A DNA stretch of 64,000 nt from CALKWS01 sp051020515 (GCF_051020515.1 NZ_CP194857.1:186001-250000); one strand, 5' to 3'. Positions 1 to 8,495 are shown, counted from the stretch's first letter. Made by a program: numbers and translations. Notes: generated by a model from the sequence alone, not told the origin.

Positions 1-1
1 G

Positions 2-907
2 CGCACCGACCCGTATCAACCGGTGGTCCGTGATGGGCGTCTGTACGGGCGCGGAGCGGCGGACATGCTCGGCGGGCTGGCCGCGGCCCTGGTGGCGATG
101 GGCGCCCTGGCCCGATCCGGTGTGCGCCTGCGCGGGCCGGTGGAACTGGCCGCGGTGGTCGATGAGGAGGAGCTCGGGATCGGGATCCGGGACTTCATCA
201 CCGACCCGGCGCACCTGACCCACGCCGGGTGCGTGGTGGCCGAGCCCACCGATCTGCAGACCATCGTGGCCGCCCGTGGCGCCAGTTATATCGAGATCGA
301 CGTGCACGGCCGGGCGGCCCACGCCGGAAACCCAGCCGACGGACGCAACGCGATCTACGGGGCGGCTGCGATCGTCGCCGACCTGGAGGCCTGGCACGCC
401 GAACTGGCTGCCGACGCGCACCCGTTGGCGGGGGCGGCCACCTGGAACGTGGGCGTGGTCACCGGCGGTGTGGGCGGGTCGATGGTGCCCGACCACTGCC
501 GGATCAGCGCCGACCGGCGCCTACTACTGCCCGGTGAGGACCCCGAGCAGGTGCTCGCCGAGGTGCGCGAGCGGATCGCGGGCCTGGGTCTGGACCGGCG
601 CGGGCTGGCAGTGGATGTGCTGATGCCGATGAACATGCCCGGATTCGAGACCGACCCGGCGAGCGCGCTGGTGCGGGCCGCCACCGCCGCGGTACCCGCC
701 GCAGGTGGGCCGGACCTGCCGGTGGGTGGCTGGACGGCGGCGTGCGATGGCGGGTTCCTGGCACGCGATGCCGGTATACCGGTGGTGGTGCTCGGGCCCG
801 GCTCGGTCACCGAGCAGGCGCATCGGCCGAACGAGTCCGTGGCGCTGGAGGACCTGACCACCGCCGCCGGGGCCTATGCGCTGATGGCCCTGAACCTGCT
901 CACCTAA
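2..907 (+). CDS. M20-family metallopeptidase (ArgE/DapE-type deacylase), 5' truncated by window edge
   Basis: The reading frame is open from base 2, so the N-terminus lies outside the window. Zinc-hydrolase landmarks of the M20 family are visible: RGAADMLGG near the start (metal-binding Asp), DEEELGIG with the catalytic and metal Glu pair, the AEPTD segment, the dimerisation-domain segment GRAAHAGNPADGRNAI, and a terminal EQAHRPNE metal His. Family members remove N-acyl groups from amino acids such as N-acetylornithine or succinyl-diaminopimelate in the cytoplasm; the substrate cannot be read from sequence. It lies in the same direction as the racemase-like gene and GntR regulator downstream, but a repeat-filled gap of about 330 bp separates them, so co-transcription is uncertain. 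Confidence 0.85.
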   Translation, partial: RTDPYQPVVRDGRLYGRGAADMLGGLAAALVAMGALARSGVRLRGPVELAAVVDEEELGIGIRDFITDPAHLTHAGCVVAEPTDLQTIVAARGASYIEIDVHGRAAHAGNPADGRNAIYGAAAIVADLEAWHAELAADAHPLAGAATWNVGVVTGGVGGSMVPDHCRISADRRLLLPGEDPEQVLAEVRERIAGLGLDRRGLAVDVLMPMNMPGFETDPASALVRAATAAVPAAGGPDLPVGGWTAACDGGFLARDAGIPVVVLGPGSVTEQAHRPNESVALEDLTTAAGAYALMALNLLT

Positions 908-980
908 CCGCCCCTCCCCCACCCCCGCGCCACTTCGCCGCTCGCTCGTTGGCTCCCCGGCTCCGCCGCCGCGCGATCCC

Positions 981-1184
981 CACCGCCCCAACCACCCAAT
1001 TGGACAGTTCCAGCGCACCCACCACCCAACGCACCGCCCCAACCACCCAATTGGACAGTTCCAGCGCACCCACCCCCCGACGCACCGCCGCGAGCGCCCA
1101 ATTGGACAGTTCCGGCGGGACCGGTCCCGCACCCACCGCCGCGAGCGCCCAATTGGACGGTTGGGGCGAGGCGGGTGGTAGCCC
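981..1184. repeat. Four tandem 51-bp repeats, each with a CCAATTGG palindrome
   Basis: CCAATTGG occurs at 996, 1047, 1098 and 1149, exactly 51 bp apart each time. Units 1 and 2 are identical over at least 40 bp; units 3 and 4 diverge on the flanks but keep the CCAATTGGAC core. This fills the roughly 330-bp gene-free stretch between the M20 gene and the racemase-like gene. Fifty-one is a multiple of three, so the minus strand stays open and reads a repeated SNWxxxAV-type peptide, but there is no independent sign of a coding gene. Nothing else is seen in the gap except the operator at 1204. Confidence 0.9.
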
Positions 1185-1203
1185 AGGGACCGAGGAACGG
1201 TAG

Positions 1204-1217
1204 GATTGTCGACAATC
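1204..1217. promoter_or_regulatory. GntR-type operator, 14-bp perfect palindrome
   Basis: GATTGTCGACAATC is its own reverse complement and lies 20 bp before the GTG start of the racemase-like gene, immediately upstream of its ribosome binding site. The same 14-mer, with a matching 16-bp core in the opposite orientation, occurs at 5868. FCD-type GntR repressors typically bind short palindromes with GTC/GAC half-sites, and the gene for such a regulator is second in this operon. Autoregulation and control of both target promoters is inferred. Confidence 0.75.
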
Positions 1218-1236
1218 GACACGCGTGGAGGTTCCG

Positions 1237-2064
1237 GTGCCCACGATCGGATTGCTGTACCCCGGCGACAGCGCCGCCGATGATTACACCCACTTGACCG
1301 AGCCCTTGGCTGCCCATGGGGTTCAGTTGCTGGTGGAGGAGACCTCGGTGGGCGTCGACGCCCATGAGGTCGATGCCCTGCTCGACCTGGGCTCGAGCGA
1401 ACGCCTCCTGGAGGGCGCCGCCCGGATCCGGGATCGCGTCGATGCGCTGATGTGGGCCTGCACATCGGGGAGTTTCGTGTTCGGTTGGGAGGGCGCCCAC
1501 GACCAGGCCGCCGAGATCGCCGAGCGCACCGGCCGACCATCCTCCTCGACGTCGCTGGCCTTCGTGCGCGCCTGCCGGGCCCTCTCCCTGCAGCGGGTGG
1601 CGGTCGCGGCCTCCTACCCCCGGGACGTGGCGGAGCACTTCACCGACTTCCTCCGGGCCGGTGGGATCGAGGTCGTCGGGATGTCCAGCCACGACATCCA
1701 TACCGCTGCCCAGGTGAGCACCCTCGGTCGCGACGACGTCTGCGCGATCGTTGCCGGTGCCGGCCGTTCCGGCGCCGAGGCGATCCTGGTTCCGGACACC
1801 GCGATGCACTCACTGGGCTGGTTGCCGGACCTGGAGCACGTGGCCGGAACACCGGTCCTGACCGCGAACCAGGTGACCGTCTTCGACGGTCTCGGCCTAC
1901 TCGGCCTGCGCCCACAATTGGAGGGCTTCGGCGCCTTGTTCGGCCGTGCCACCACCACCACCCCCGCCACCACCGGCACCACCACCACCGGCACCGGCAC
2001 CGGCGCCGGCGCCGGCACCCATACCGGCGCAGATGCCTCCGGCGGTACGGAGGGGGCATCCTGA
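1237..2064 (+). CDS. Asp/Glu racemase superfamily protein (maleate isomerase / arylmalonate decarboxylase-like)
   Basis: The protein is 275 residues. GTG at 1237 is chosen because GGAGG at 1227-1231 sits 5 nt upstream. It opens with IGLLYPG and carries the N-terminal catalytic cysteine in WACTSGSF (about Cys75), as in maleate cis-trans isomerases and related Asp/Glu racemases. The segment where the second cysteine is normally found reads PDTAMHS, so a classical two-cysteine racemase mechanism is unlikely; isomerase or decarboxylase chemistry is an alternative. The last 40 or so residues are a low-complexity Thr/Gly/Ala tail made of ACC and GGC triplet repeats and are unlike the family. The stop overlaps the GntR start by one base, so the two are translationally coupled. 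Confidence 0.8.
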   Translation: MPTIGLLYPGDSAADDYTHLTEPLAAHGVQLLVEETSVGVDAHEVDALLDLGSSERLLEGAARIRDRVDALMWACTSGSFVFGWEGAHDQAAEIAERTGRPSSSTSLAFVRACRALSLQRVAVAASYPRDVAEHFTDFLRAGGIEVVGMSSHDIHTAAQVSTLGRDDVCAIVAGAGRSGAEAILVPDTAMHSLGWLPDLEHVAGTPVLTANQVTVFDGLGLLGLRPQLEGFGALFGRATTTTPATTGTTTTGTGTGAGAGTHTGADASGGTEGAS

Positions 2065-2738
2065 TGGCCACGATCGAGGGCATACGTCCACTGGATCCGG
2101 TGGTGCAGGAGTCCACGCCCAGCCTGATCGCCTCCCAGGTGCGCGAGGCGATCGCGCAGGGCCGTATCCCGCCGGGCAGCCAGTTGCACGAGTCGGCGCT
2201 GGCGGCCCAGCTCGGAGTCAGCCGTGGCCCGCTCCGCGAGGGGCTGCAGCGCCTGACCCAGGAGGGACTGCTGGTGTCCCATCGCAACCGCGGGCTCTTC
2301 CTGATCGAGTTGTCCCCGGAGAACATCCGGGACATGTACCTGGCCCGGGAGGGGATCGAACGCACCGCCGCGGCACACGTGCACCGGTTGGATCCGGACC
2401 CGGTGCGCGCCGAACTCCTGGTGGCGGTGGAACAGATGAACCGCGCCGCCGGCAGTGGGGACGTCGTCGCCGTCTCCGAGGCCGACGTGCGCTTCCACGA
2501 GGCGATGGTGGCCGGCGCCCGAAGCCCGCGGCTGCAGCGTGCGCACGAGACCGTGCTCACCGAGACCCGCATGTGCATCCGTGCCCTGGAGCCGACCTAC
2601 GCCGACCCGCAGACCAGGGTCGAGGAGCACCGCTCGATCGCGGAATCCTTCGTGCCCGGGGGTGCCGAGCACACCGATGACCTCATCGTGGCGCACATGG
2701 CGGACGCACTCGAGCGCCTCATCGCCCAGCAGGACTGA
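2064..2738 (+). CDS. GntR-family transcriptional regulator, FCD subfamily
   Basis: The product is 224 residues with an N-terminal winged helix (about residues 18-80, including AAQLGVSRGPLREGLQRLTQEGL) and an all-helical FCD ligand-binding domain (about 90-215) carrying the Asp/His metal-site pattern, for example ADVRFHEAMV and the EEHRSI segment. ATG 2064 overlaps the upstream stop as TGATG, with an AGGGGG ribosome binding site. It is the obvious candidate to bind the palindrome at 1204 and its copy at 5868. FCD regulators usually sense small carboxylates or amino acids of the pathway they control, which fits the surrounding catabolic genes; the ligand is unknown. Confidence 0.88.
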   Translation: MATIEGIRPLDPVVQESTPSLIASQVREAIAQGRIPPGSQLHESALAAQLGVSRGPLREGLQRLTQEGLLVSHRNRGLFLIELSPENIRDMYLAREGIERTAAAHVHRLDPDPVRAELLVAVEQMNRAAGSGDVVAVSEADVRFHEAMVAGARSPRLQRAHETVLTETRMCIRALEPTYADPQTRVEEHRSIAESFVPGGAEHTDDLIVAHMADALERLIAQQD

Positions 2739-2771
2739 CCACCCGGGCAACTCCCCGCGCGCCGGGTGGGA

Positions 2772-4174
2772 TCAGATCCCGCGGCCTGGGGTGAGGATGC
2801 CGTTGGGGTCGAACACGGCCTTGATCCCGGCCTGCATCTCCCGGGAGACCGGCTCGACCTGCCAGGCCAGCGCGTGCCGCTTGAGCGAACCGATCCCGTG
2901 CTCCCCGCTCACGGTGCCACCCAGGTCCAGCGCGAACCGGGTGATGTCATCGATCACGGCCTGGGCGGCGGCGTACTCATCCTCCCCCGCCCCGGCCTCG
3001 ACCGTGGGGTGCAGGTTGCCGTCCCCGGCGTGCGCCACGATCGAGACCCGCCGGCCGTGCTCGGCCCCGATCTGCTTGACCCCGGTGACCATCTGCGCCA
3101 ACGCCGCCACCGGCACGCCGACGTCGGAGGAGACCCGCATCCCGCGTGCCACCAGGGCCGGATGCGAGCGCCGCCTGGCCTCCAGCAACTCCTCGTCGGC
3201 GAAGACCTCGCCCTCGGTCCCGCCGTGCTCGGTGCAGATCCGCAGGATCGCCTCGGCCTGCTCCTGGGCGTCGATGCCCACCGTCTGCCCGATCAGCAGC
3301 GCAGCCTGCGGGCGCGGCAGACCACTGGGTCGATAGTCCTCGATGATCTCCACCCCGAGGGCATCGATCATCTCCAGCACCTCCGGGCGAGCCGGACTGG
3401 ACACGATCGCCATCACCGCCCGGCCGGCGTCCTCAATGTCATCGAAACTGACCCGGAACATCCGCGGCTGCCCCGGCGGCACCGCCTTGAGTCGCACCGT
3501 GGCGGCCGTGATCACGCCCAAGTGCCCTCGGACCCGACGAACAGGCTGGTCAGGTCATACCCGGTGGCGTCCTTGGTGGTGCGCCGCCCGGTCCGCAGCA
3601 CCCTGCCGTCGGCCAGCACCACCTCCAGTGCCGCGACGAAGTCGCCCAGCACCCCGTGGGCCACCCCGCGCAGACCTCCGGCGTTGCTGGCGATATTGCC
3701 GGCCACCGTGGAGGTACGCGAACTCGCCGGGTCCGGCGGAAAGAACAGGCCCCGCTCCCGGGCGGCCGCATCCAGGTCCGCGGTGATCACGCCGGCCTGC
3801 ACATCGGCCAGCCGGTTGCCCATGTCGATATCGATGATCCTGTTCATCGCCTCCAGTGACACGACCAGCCCGCTGGGGTAGGACACCGCTCCCCCGGACA
3901 GCCCGGTCCCGCCACCGCGCACCGACACCGGCACCCGGTGCTCGTTCGCCCAGGCCAGCGCGGCACTGACGTCAGCGGTGTCCGCGGCCAGGACGACGGC
4001 GTGGGCCGGTCCGTCCGGGACGGCCCGGGAGGCGTCGCGGCAGTAGGGCGCCACCTGGTCGGGGTCGGTGAGCAGGCGCGGCCCGAGCCGGACGCGCAGG
4101 GCCTCCAGGTCGGGCAGTCCCTCGGGTGCGGTGCGGCCGTCGGCCCGGTCCGACGGCGCGATCGGCTCTGGCAT
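2772..4174 (-). CDS. FAD-linked oxidase, glycolate/D-lactate dehydrogenase (GlcD) type; single-base frameshift
   Basis: The corrected product is about 467 residues. The N-terminal part has the FAD-binding (PCMH-type) signature VRGGGTGLSGG at residues 86-95 and ASNAGGLRGVAHG; the C-terminal part has the oxidase domain, including HAGDGNLHP and GEHGIG. The family oxidises 2-hydroxy acids such as glycolate, D-lactate or D-2-hydroxyglutarate. The frame breaks near 3520: LFVGSEGT is followed by WA-stop instead of the usual LGVIT, which resumes in the next frame. One missing base in an ACC run explains this. AAGGATC precedes the ATG. It lies convergent to the GntR gene, in the same strand order as the aldehyde dehydrogenase. 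Confidence 0.85.
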
Positions 4175-4294
4175 CGTGATCCTTACGTCAGGTGAGGTGC
4201 GCCCGGGCGCACCGGTACCGCCGCCGCTCGCTACGTCGTCGTCGGTCGGACGAGTCTCGTTGCGGCCCGGTTGGCACGGCCCGGACTTGTGCCC

Positions 4295-5752
4295 TCAGTC
4301 TGCCACTGCGATGCCGATGTACTTGGTCTCCAGGAACTCCTCGATCCCCACCGTCCCGCCCTCGCGGCCCAGGCCGGACTCCTTGATCCCACCGAAGGGT
4401 GCCGCCGGGTTGGACACCACGCCCTGGTTCAGGCCGACCATGCCCGATTCGAGGGCCTCGGCCATCCGCAAGCCCCGGTCCAGGTTGGTGGTGTAGACGT
4501 AGGAGACCAGGCCGTAGGGGGTGTTGTTGGCCGCGGCGAGCACCTCCTCCTCGGTGTCGAAGGGGGTCAACGGCGCCACCGGACCGAAGATCTCCTCACT
4601 TCCCATCCGCGAATCGACCGGCACGTCGGACAGCACCGTCGGCGGGTAGAAGTAGCCCTCGCCCTCGGACTGTTGCCCGCCGGTGAGCACCGTGGCACCA
4701 CGCTCGAGTGCGTCGCTGACCAGTTCGCTGACCTTGTCCCGCGCTGCCTGGTCGATCAGGGGGCCCACGTTCACCCCCTCGTCGGTGCCGGGGCCTACGG
4801 TCAGGCCGGACATCTTCTCGGTGAGTCTGGTGGCGAAGTCGGTCATGATGCCGCGCTGGACGTAGATCCGGTTGGCAGCGGTGCAGGCCTCGCCCATGTT
4901 GCGCATCTTGGCCAGGAAGGCGCCCTCGACGGCGGCGTCCAGGTCGGCGTCGTCGAACACGATGAAGGGGGCGTTACCGCCCAGTTCCATCGACGTGCGC
5001 ATCACCTTGTCCGCGCACTGTTCCAGCAGTTTCTTGCCCACCGGGGTGGATCCGGTGAAGGAGAGCTTGCGCGCCAGGCCGGACCGGATCAGCGGCTCCA
5101 TCACCCCGCCGGAGTCGGAGGTGGTGACGGTGTTGACGACCCCGTCGGGCAGGCCCACCTCGCGCAGGATGTCCACCAGCGCCAGCATCGACAACGGCGT
5201 CTGGGCGGCCGGTTTGATCACCGAGGTGCACCCGGCGGCGATCGCGGGTCCGAGTTTGCGGGTGCCCATGGCCATCGGGAAGTTCCACGGGGTGATCAGC
5301 AGGCACGGGCCCACCGGTTGCTTGGTGATGATGAACCGGGCTCCGCCCTGAGGTGCGGTCTGGTAACCACCGGAGATGCGGAGCGCATCGCCGGCGGAGT
5401 GGCGGAAGAACTCGGCGGCATAGGTGATCTCGCCCTTGGCCTCGGCCAGTGGCTTACCCATCTCCAGGGTCATCAGCAGCGCCAGATCATCGATGCGCTC
5501 ATGCAGCAGGTTGAAGGCGTCCATGAGGATCTCGTGGCGGCGCTTGGGCGCCAGCGCGGCGAAGGCCGGCTGGGCCGCGACGGCGGCGTCGAGAGCGCGG
5601 CGGCCGTCGGACGGATCGGCGTCGGCCACCTGGGTCAGCACCTGACCGGTGGCGGGGTTCACCACATCGAACTGGGCCTGGTTCGACGCCGGACCCCACT
5701 GCCCATCGATGAACAGACCGGTGGGAGTCCCGGCGGGGAGTTGGTGAGCCAT
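4295..5752 (-). CDS. gabD: NAD(P)-dependent aldehyde dehydrogenase, succinate-semialdehyde dehydrogenase type
   Basis: The protein is 485 residues. It has the ALDH landmarks in order: TPWNFPMAMGTRKLGPA, the cofactor-loop segment FTGSTPVGKKL, catalytic-base Glu in MELGGNAPF, and the nucleophilic Cys in MGEACTAANRIY, then EEIFGPVAP. The SSADH-like family oxidises C4-C5 semialdehydes to acids. I choose ATG 5752 (MAHQL) because AAAGG lies about 9 nt upstream. It is divergent from a class III aminotransferase across a promoter region carrying the GntR palindrome; that pairing suggests a transaminase-dehydrogenase route of the GABA type, but the true substrate is inferred. Confidence 0.85.
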   Translation of the reverse strand: MAHQLPAGTPTGLFIDGQWGPASNQAQFDVVNPATGQVLTQVADADPSDGRRALDAAVAAQPAFAALAPKRRHEILMDAFNLLHERIDDLALLMTLEMGKPLAEAKGEITYAAEFFRHSAGDALRISGGYQTAPQGGARFIITKQPVGPCLLITPWNFPMAMGTRKLGPAIAAGCTSVIKPAAQTPLSMLALVDILREVGLPDGVVNTVTTSDSGGVMEPLIRSGLARKLSFTGSTPVGKKLLEQCADKVMRTSMELGGNAPFIVFDDADLDAAVEGAFLAKMRNMGEACTAANRIYVQRGIMTDFATRLTEKMSGLTVGPGTDEGVNVGPLIDQAARDKVSELVSDALERGATVLTGGQQSEGEGYFYPPTVLSDVPVDSRMGSEEIFGPVAPLTPFDTEEEVLAAANNTPYGLVSYVYTTNLDRGLRMAEALESGMVGLNQGVVSNPAAPFGGIKESGLGREGGTVGIEEFLETKYIGIAVAD

Positions 5753-5867
5753 GTGGTTCGCCTTTCGCAGATTGGGGTATGGGGGCAACCTATCTAGGTG
5801 TCGCAACCTGAACGCGCGCGGTGCGGTAGCACGAGGCCACCTCACCGTGGTACCAATGGACCCGACA

Positions 5868-5881
5868 GATTGTCGACAATC
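5868..5881. promoter_or_regulatory. Second GntR-type operator, same 14-bp palindrome
   Basis: GATTGTCGACAATC recurs here between the divergent dehydrogenase (start 5752) and aminotransferase (start 5900), ending 6 bp before the aminotransferase ribosome binding site. The extended 16-mer GATTGTCGACAATCCT is the exact reverse complement of the sequence at 1202-1217. This second copy is the main evidence that the block at 1-7 kb is one regulon. Confidence 0.75.
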
Positions 5882-5899
5882 CTACACAGGAGCATGAAC

Positions 5900-7150
5900 A
5901 TGGCTGAACTGTCCCCCAACCTGAAGCAGGCCACCGGCGTCGTCGCCGCCCGGGGACAGGGTGCGCTGCTCTGGGATGAGGATGACCGGCGCTACCTGGA
6001 CTTCACCGCCGGCATCGGCGTGACCGGCACCGGTCACAGCCACCCCAAGGTGGTGGCCGCCGCACAGGAACAGGTCGCCAAGATCATCCACGCCCAGTAC
6101 ACAACCGTGATGCACCGCCCGCTGCTGGACCTGACCGAGCGGCTCTCGGAGGTGCTACCCAGCGGCCTGGACTCGCTGTTCTTCGCCAACTCCGGCTCCG
6201 AGGCGGTCGAGGCGGCGCTGCGCCTGGTGCGCCAGGCCACCGGGCGCCCGAACATCATCGCCTTCCACGGGGGTTTCCACGGACGTACCGTCGCGGCGGC
6301 CTCGTTGACCACTTCCGGCACCCGGTTCCGCTCCGGGTTCGCCCCGTTGATGGCCGGGGTGCACATCTCCCCCTTCCCCGACCCCACGCACTACGGCTGG
6401 AGCGAGGCCGAGGCCACCACGTTCGCCCTGAACCAGCTCGATTACACGCTGCAGACCATGAGCGCCCCGGCTGACACCGCCGCGTTCATCGTCGAGCCGG
6501 TGCTGGGCGAGGGCGGGTACGTGCCCGGCAACGCCGAGTTCTTCGCCGGGCTGCGCGAACGCGCCGATCGGCACGGGATCCTGCTGATCGTCGACGAGAT
6601 CCAGACCGGCTGGGGCCGCACCGGGGAGTTCTGGGGCGCAGGCCACTTCGGCCTGCGTCCCGATGTCATCACCACCGCCAAGGGCATTGCCTCCGGTTTC
6701 CCGCTCTCGGCGATCGCCGCCTCGGAGGAGTTGATGAGCAAGGCCTGGGCCGGCTCGCAGGGCGGCACCTACGGCGCAAACGCCGTGGCCTGCGCCGCAG
6801 CGCTGGCGACGCTGGACGTCATCACCGAGGAGAACCTGGTGGCCAACGCCCGCGAGCGGGGCGCGCAACTGCGGGGCGCGCTGGAGCGGGTAGCGGCCGA
6901 ACACAGCGCGATCACCGACGTGCGCGGTCTCGGCCTGATGCTGGGCAATGAGTTCCGGGACGCCGACGGCCGCCCGGACGGGGCCACCGCCGCCAGGGCC
7001 CAGCAAGCGGCCGCCGAACGTGGGCTGCTGCTGCTGACCTGCGGTCCCTGGGGCCAGGTGGTGCGCTTCATCCCGGCGCTCGTCGTCACCGAGGATCAGG
7101 TCGAGGAGGCCGGGCAGATCTGGGCCGAGGTGGTGCAGGCAGTACTCTGA
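5900..7150 (+). CDS. Class III pyridoxal-phosphate aminotransferase (acetylornithine/4-aminobutyrate type)
   Basis: The protein is 416 residues. It shows the class III fold landmarks: the substrate segment DFTAGIGVTGTGHSHP, FFANSGSEAVEAALRLVR (phosphate binding), HGGFHGRT, IVDEIQTGWGRTG with the PLP-contacting Asp, and Lys in ITTAKGIASGFPLSA as Schiff-base lysine. Two in-frame ATGs are near; ATG 5900 is preferred because AGGAG at 5888-5892 is 7 nt upstream, whereas ATG 5894 would be only 1 nt away. Its promoter overlaps the GntR palindrome. The likely role is transfer of an omega-amino group in amino-acid or polyamine breakdown, feeding the divergent semialdehyde dehydrogenase. The amino donor is not identifiable from sequence. 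Confidence 0.87.
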   Translation: MAELSPNLKQATGVVAARGQGALLWDEDDRRYLDFTAGIGVTGTGHSHPKVVAAAQEQVAKIIHAQYTTVMHRPLLDLTERLSEVLPSGLDSLFFANSGSEAVEAALRLVRQATGRPNIIAFHGGFHGRTVAAASLTTSGTRFRSGFAPLMAGVHISPFPDPTHYGWSEAEATTFALNQLDYTLQTMSAPADTAAFIVEPVLGEGGYVPGNAEFFAGLRERADRHGILLIVDEIQTGWGRTGEFWGAGHFGLRPDVITTAKGIASGFPLSAIAASEELMSKAWAGSQGGTYGANAVACAAALATLDVITEENLVANARERGAQLRGALERVAAEHSAITDVRGLGLMLGNEFRDADGRPDGATAARAQQAAAERGLLLLTCGPWGQVVRFIPALVVTEDQVEEAGQIWAEVVQAVL

Positions 7151-7193
7151 GGGGCGGTGACAGCACAGAGCAGACCGTCCAGAGCGAGGTTCG

Positions 7194-7566
7194 ATGGCTA
7201 GGGCCCGTTTCCCCCGGCACGTCTATGCCTCCGGCGACGAGCCAGACCCGCGCTTCTCCCTGGCCAACGAACGCACGTTCCTGGCCTGGGTCCGCACCGC
7301 CCTGGCCTTCCTGGCCGGCGCGGTAGCCCTGGAGGCGCTGGCCACCCCGCTCAACCCCACCGTGCGTGCCATCGCCGCCCTGGCGCTGGTGGCCACCGCC
7401 CTGCTCGTGGTGCTGCAGGCCTGGATCGGGTGGGTTCGCATCGAGCGCGCGCTGCGGCAGGACCGCCCGCTGCCCTCACCGTTGACCACCCTGCCGGTCA
7501 CCATCGGGTTGGTCGCGGTCACGGGTGCTGGTGGGTGCGGGCCTGCTACTCGGCGGGTCGGGATGA
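7194..7566 (+). CDS. DUF202 (YidH-type) small membrane protein; single-base frameshift
   Basis: The corrected protein is about 123 residues. It has the DUF202 start FSLANERTFLAWVRTALAFLAGAVALE followed by two more membrane helices. An extra G in GGG at 7523-7525 throws the frame so that it runs into the next gene and appears as one 238-residue fusion; dropping one G gives VLVGAGLLLGGSG and a stop at 7566, overlapping the next ATG as ATGA. DUF202 proteins are inner-membrane proteins of unknown function that often occur as pairs. Confidence 0.75.
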
Positions 7567-7910
7567 CCTGGGACCGGGGCCTGCAGTTCGAACGTACCGA
7601 TCTGGCCTGGCGCCGCACCGTCCTCGCCGTGACAGCCGGGCTGGCCCTGGCCGGCCGATACCTGGCCGCCGGCAACGCGGTGCTGGGGATCGCGCTGCCG
7701 GCGGCGGCCCTGGTCTGCGGCGTCGGGATGCTGTGGCTCTTCACCGCGCGGATCCGGCAGGCCGAGCGGGTGGTGCGAGCCATCACGATCGGCGCACCCA
7801 CCATCGAGCGGATGCCCGGTGGTGGACTGATCGCGGCGGTGGCACTAATGACGGGGGTGGCGATCCTGGCCGGCGTCGTCTTCGTGTCCACCGCGGCGCT
7901 AGGCACCTGA
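7563..7910 (+). CDS. Second DUF202 small membrane protein
   Basis: The product is 115 residues starting MTWDRGLQFERTDLAWRRTV, the typical DUF202 opening, with three hydrophobic helices (about residues 22-38, 42-65 and 88-112). ATG 7563 overlaps the corrected stop of the first DUF202 gene by four bases, so the pair is probably translationally coupled. No function is established for this family. Confidence 0.75.
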   Translation: MTWDRGLQFERTDLAWRRTVLAVTAGLALAGRYLAAGNAVLGIALPAAALVCGVGMLWLFTARIRQAERVVRAITIGAPTIERMPGGGLIAAVALMTGVAILAGVVFVSTAALGT

Positions 7911-7998
7911 CCACCCCTGCCGGAACCCGTGCCGGCGATCCGGGCACCGCCCGCCGATCGCACGAACGGCTGCGGGCCCGGAACACGACCAACCGACC

Positions 7999-8421
7999 TC
8001 ACCCGGTGGGCAGGGCCTCCTGTGCGTAGGCCTGCGCGAACTGTGCCGTAGGCGGAATCGGCTGGATCACATCCACGAGCACCCCGCCGGGGGCCTCGAC
8101 GATGAAGTGTCGCTGCCCGAAGCCCTCATCCCGCAGCGCGAGGACCGGCGTCAGCCCATGTTCGGCCGTCAGGGCGTGGTGAAGCGGGTGGACATCCTCC
8201 ACCTCGATGTTGAGGATGAGGCCGCGTACGGGTGCACCGAACCCGGCCGGCACCGTGGGATGGTCGCACTGCAGGATCGCCAGCTCGTACTCCCCCAGGC
8301 GCAGGCTGACGTACCAGTCCGCCTCGAAGGTGCTCTCGAATCCGAGCACCTCGCGGTAGAACCGCGCGGCCGCGGCCACGTCGTCGGACATCAGGACCGG
8401 GTAGACGCTGGTGACAGACAT
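7999..8421 (-). CDS. VOC-family (glyoxalase/bleomycin-resistance fold) protein
   Basis: The protein is 140 residues with two beta-alpha-beta-beta-beta halves typical of the vicinal oxygen chelate fold: YPVLMSDDVAAAARFYREVLGF at the N-terminus and FIVEAPGGVLVDVIQPI at the C-terminus. ATG 8421 is preceded by AAAGGAGAG. Members include dioxygenases, glyoxalases and drug-binding proteins; the metal ligands are not all clear here, so no reaction is assigned. It is divergent from a TetR gene with an operator-like palindrome between them, so regulation by that TetR protein is likely. Confidence 0.8.
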   Translation of the reverse strand: MSVTSVYPVLMSDDVAAAARFYREVLGFESTFEADWYVSLRLGEYELAILQCDHPTVPAGFGAPVRGLILNIEVEDVHPLHHALTAEHGLTPVLALRDEGFGQRHFIVEAPGGVLVDVIQPIPPTAQFAQAYAQEALPTG

Positions 8422-8432
8422 CGCACTCTCCT

Positions 8433-8453
8433 TTACGTACACTGTGTTTGTAA
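8433..8453. promoter_or_regulatory. TetR-type operator between divergent VOC and TetR genes
   Basis: A 21-bp imperfect palindrome: left half TTACGTACA, centre CTG, right half TGTTTGTAA, whose reverse complement TTACAAACA matches the left half at seven of nine positions. It lies 12 bp upstream of the VOC start and 43 bp upstream of the TetR start, the usual place for a local TetR repressor to control both promoters. Confidence 0.6.
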
Positions 8454-8495
8454 GCACGATAAGGATACATACACCGAGTAGGTAAAGGAAGAGCG

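Noticed and set aside
981..1184. CRISPR array
   Set aside because: Repeats are adjacent 51-bp tandem units without unique spacers, and no cas genes are present.
900..1244. Minus-strand repetitive peptide over the 51-bp repeats as a coding gene
   Set aside because: The open frame follows from a repeat length divisible by three and absent stops; no ribosome binding site or conserved domain supports it.
4271..5797. A 508-residue plus-strand frame opposite the aldehyde dehydrogenase
   Set aside because: It mirrors the dehydrogenase codons in GC-rich DNA, has no family features and no ribosome binding site.
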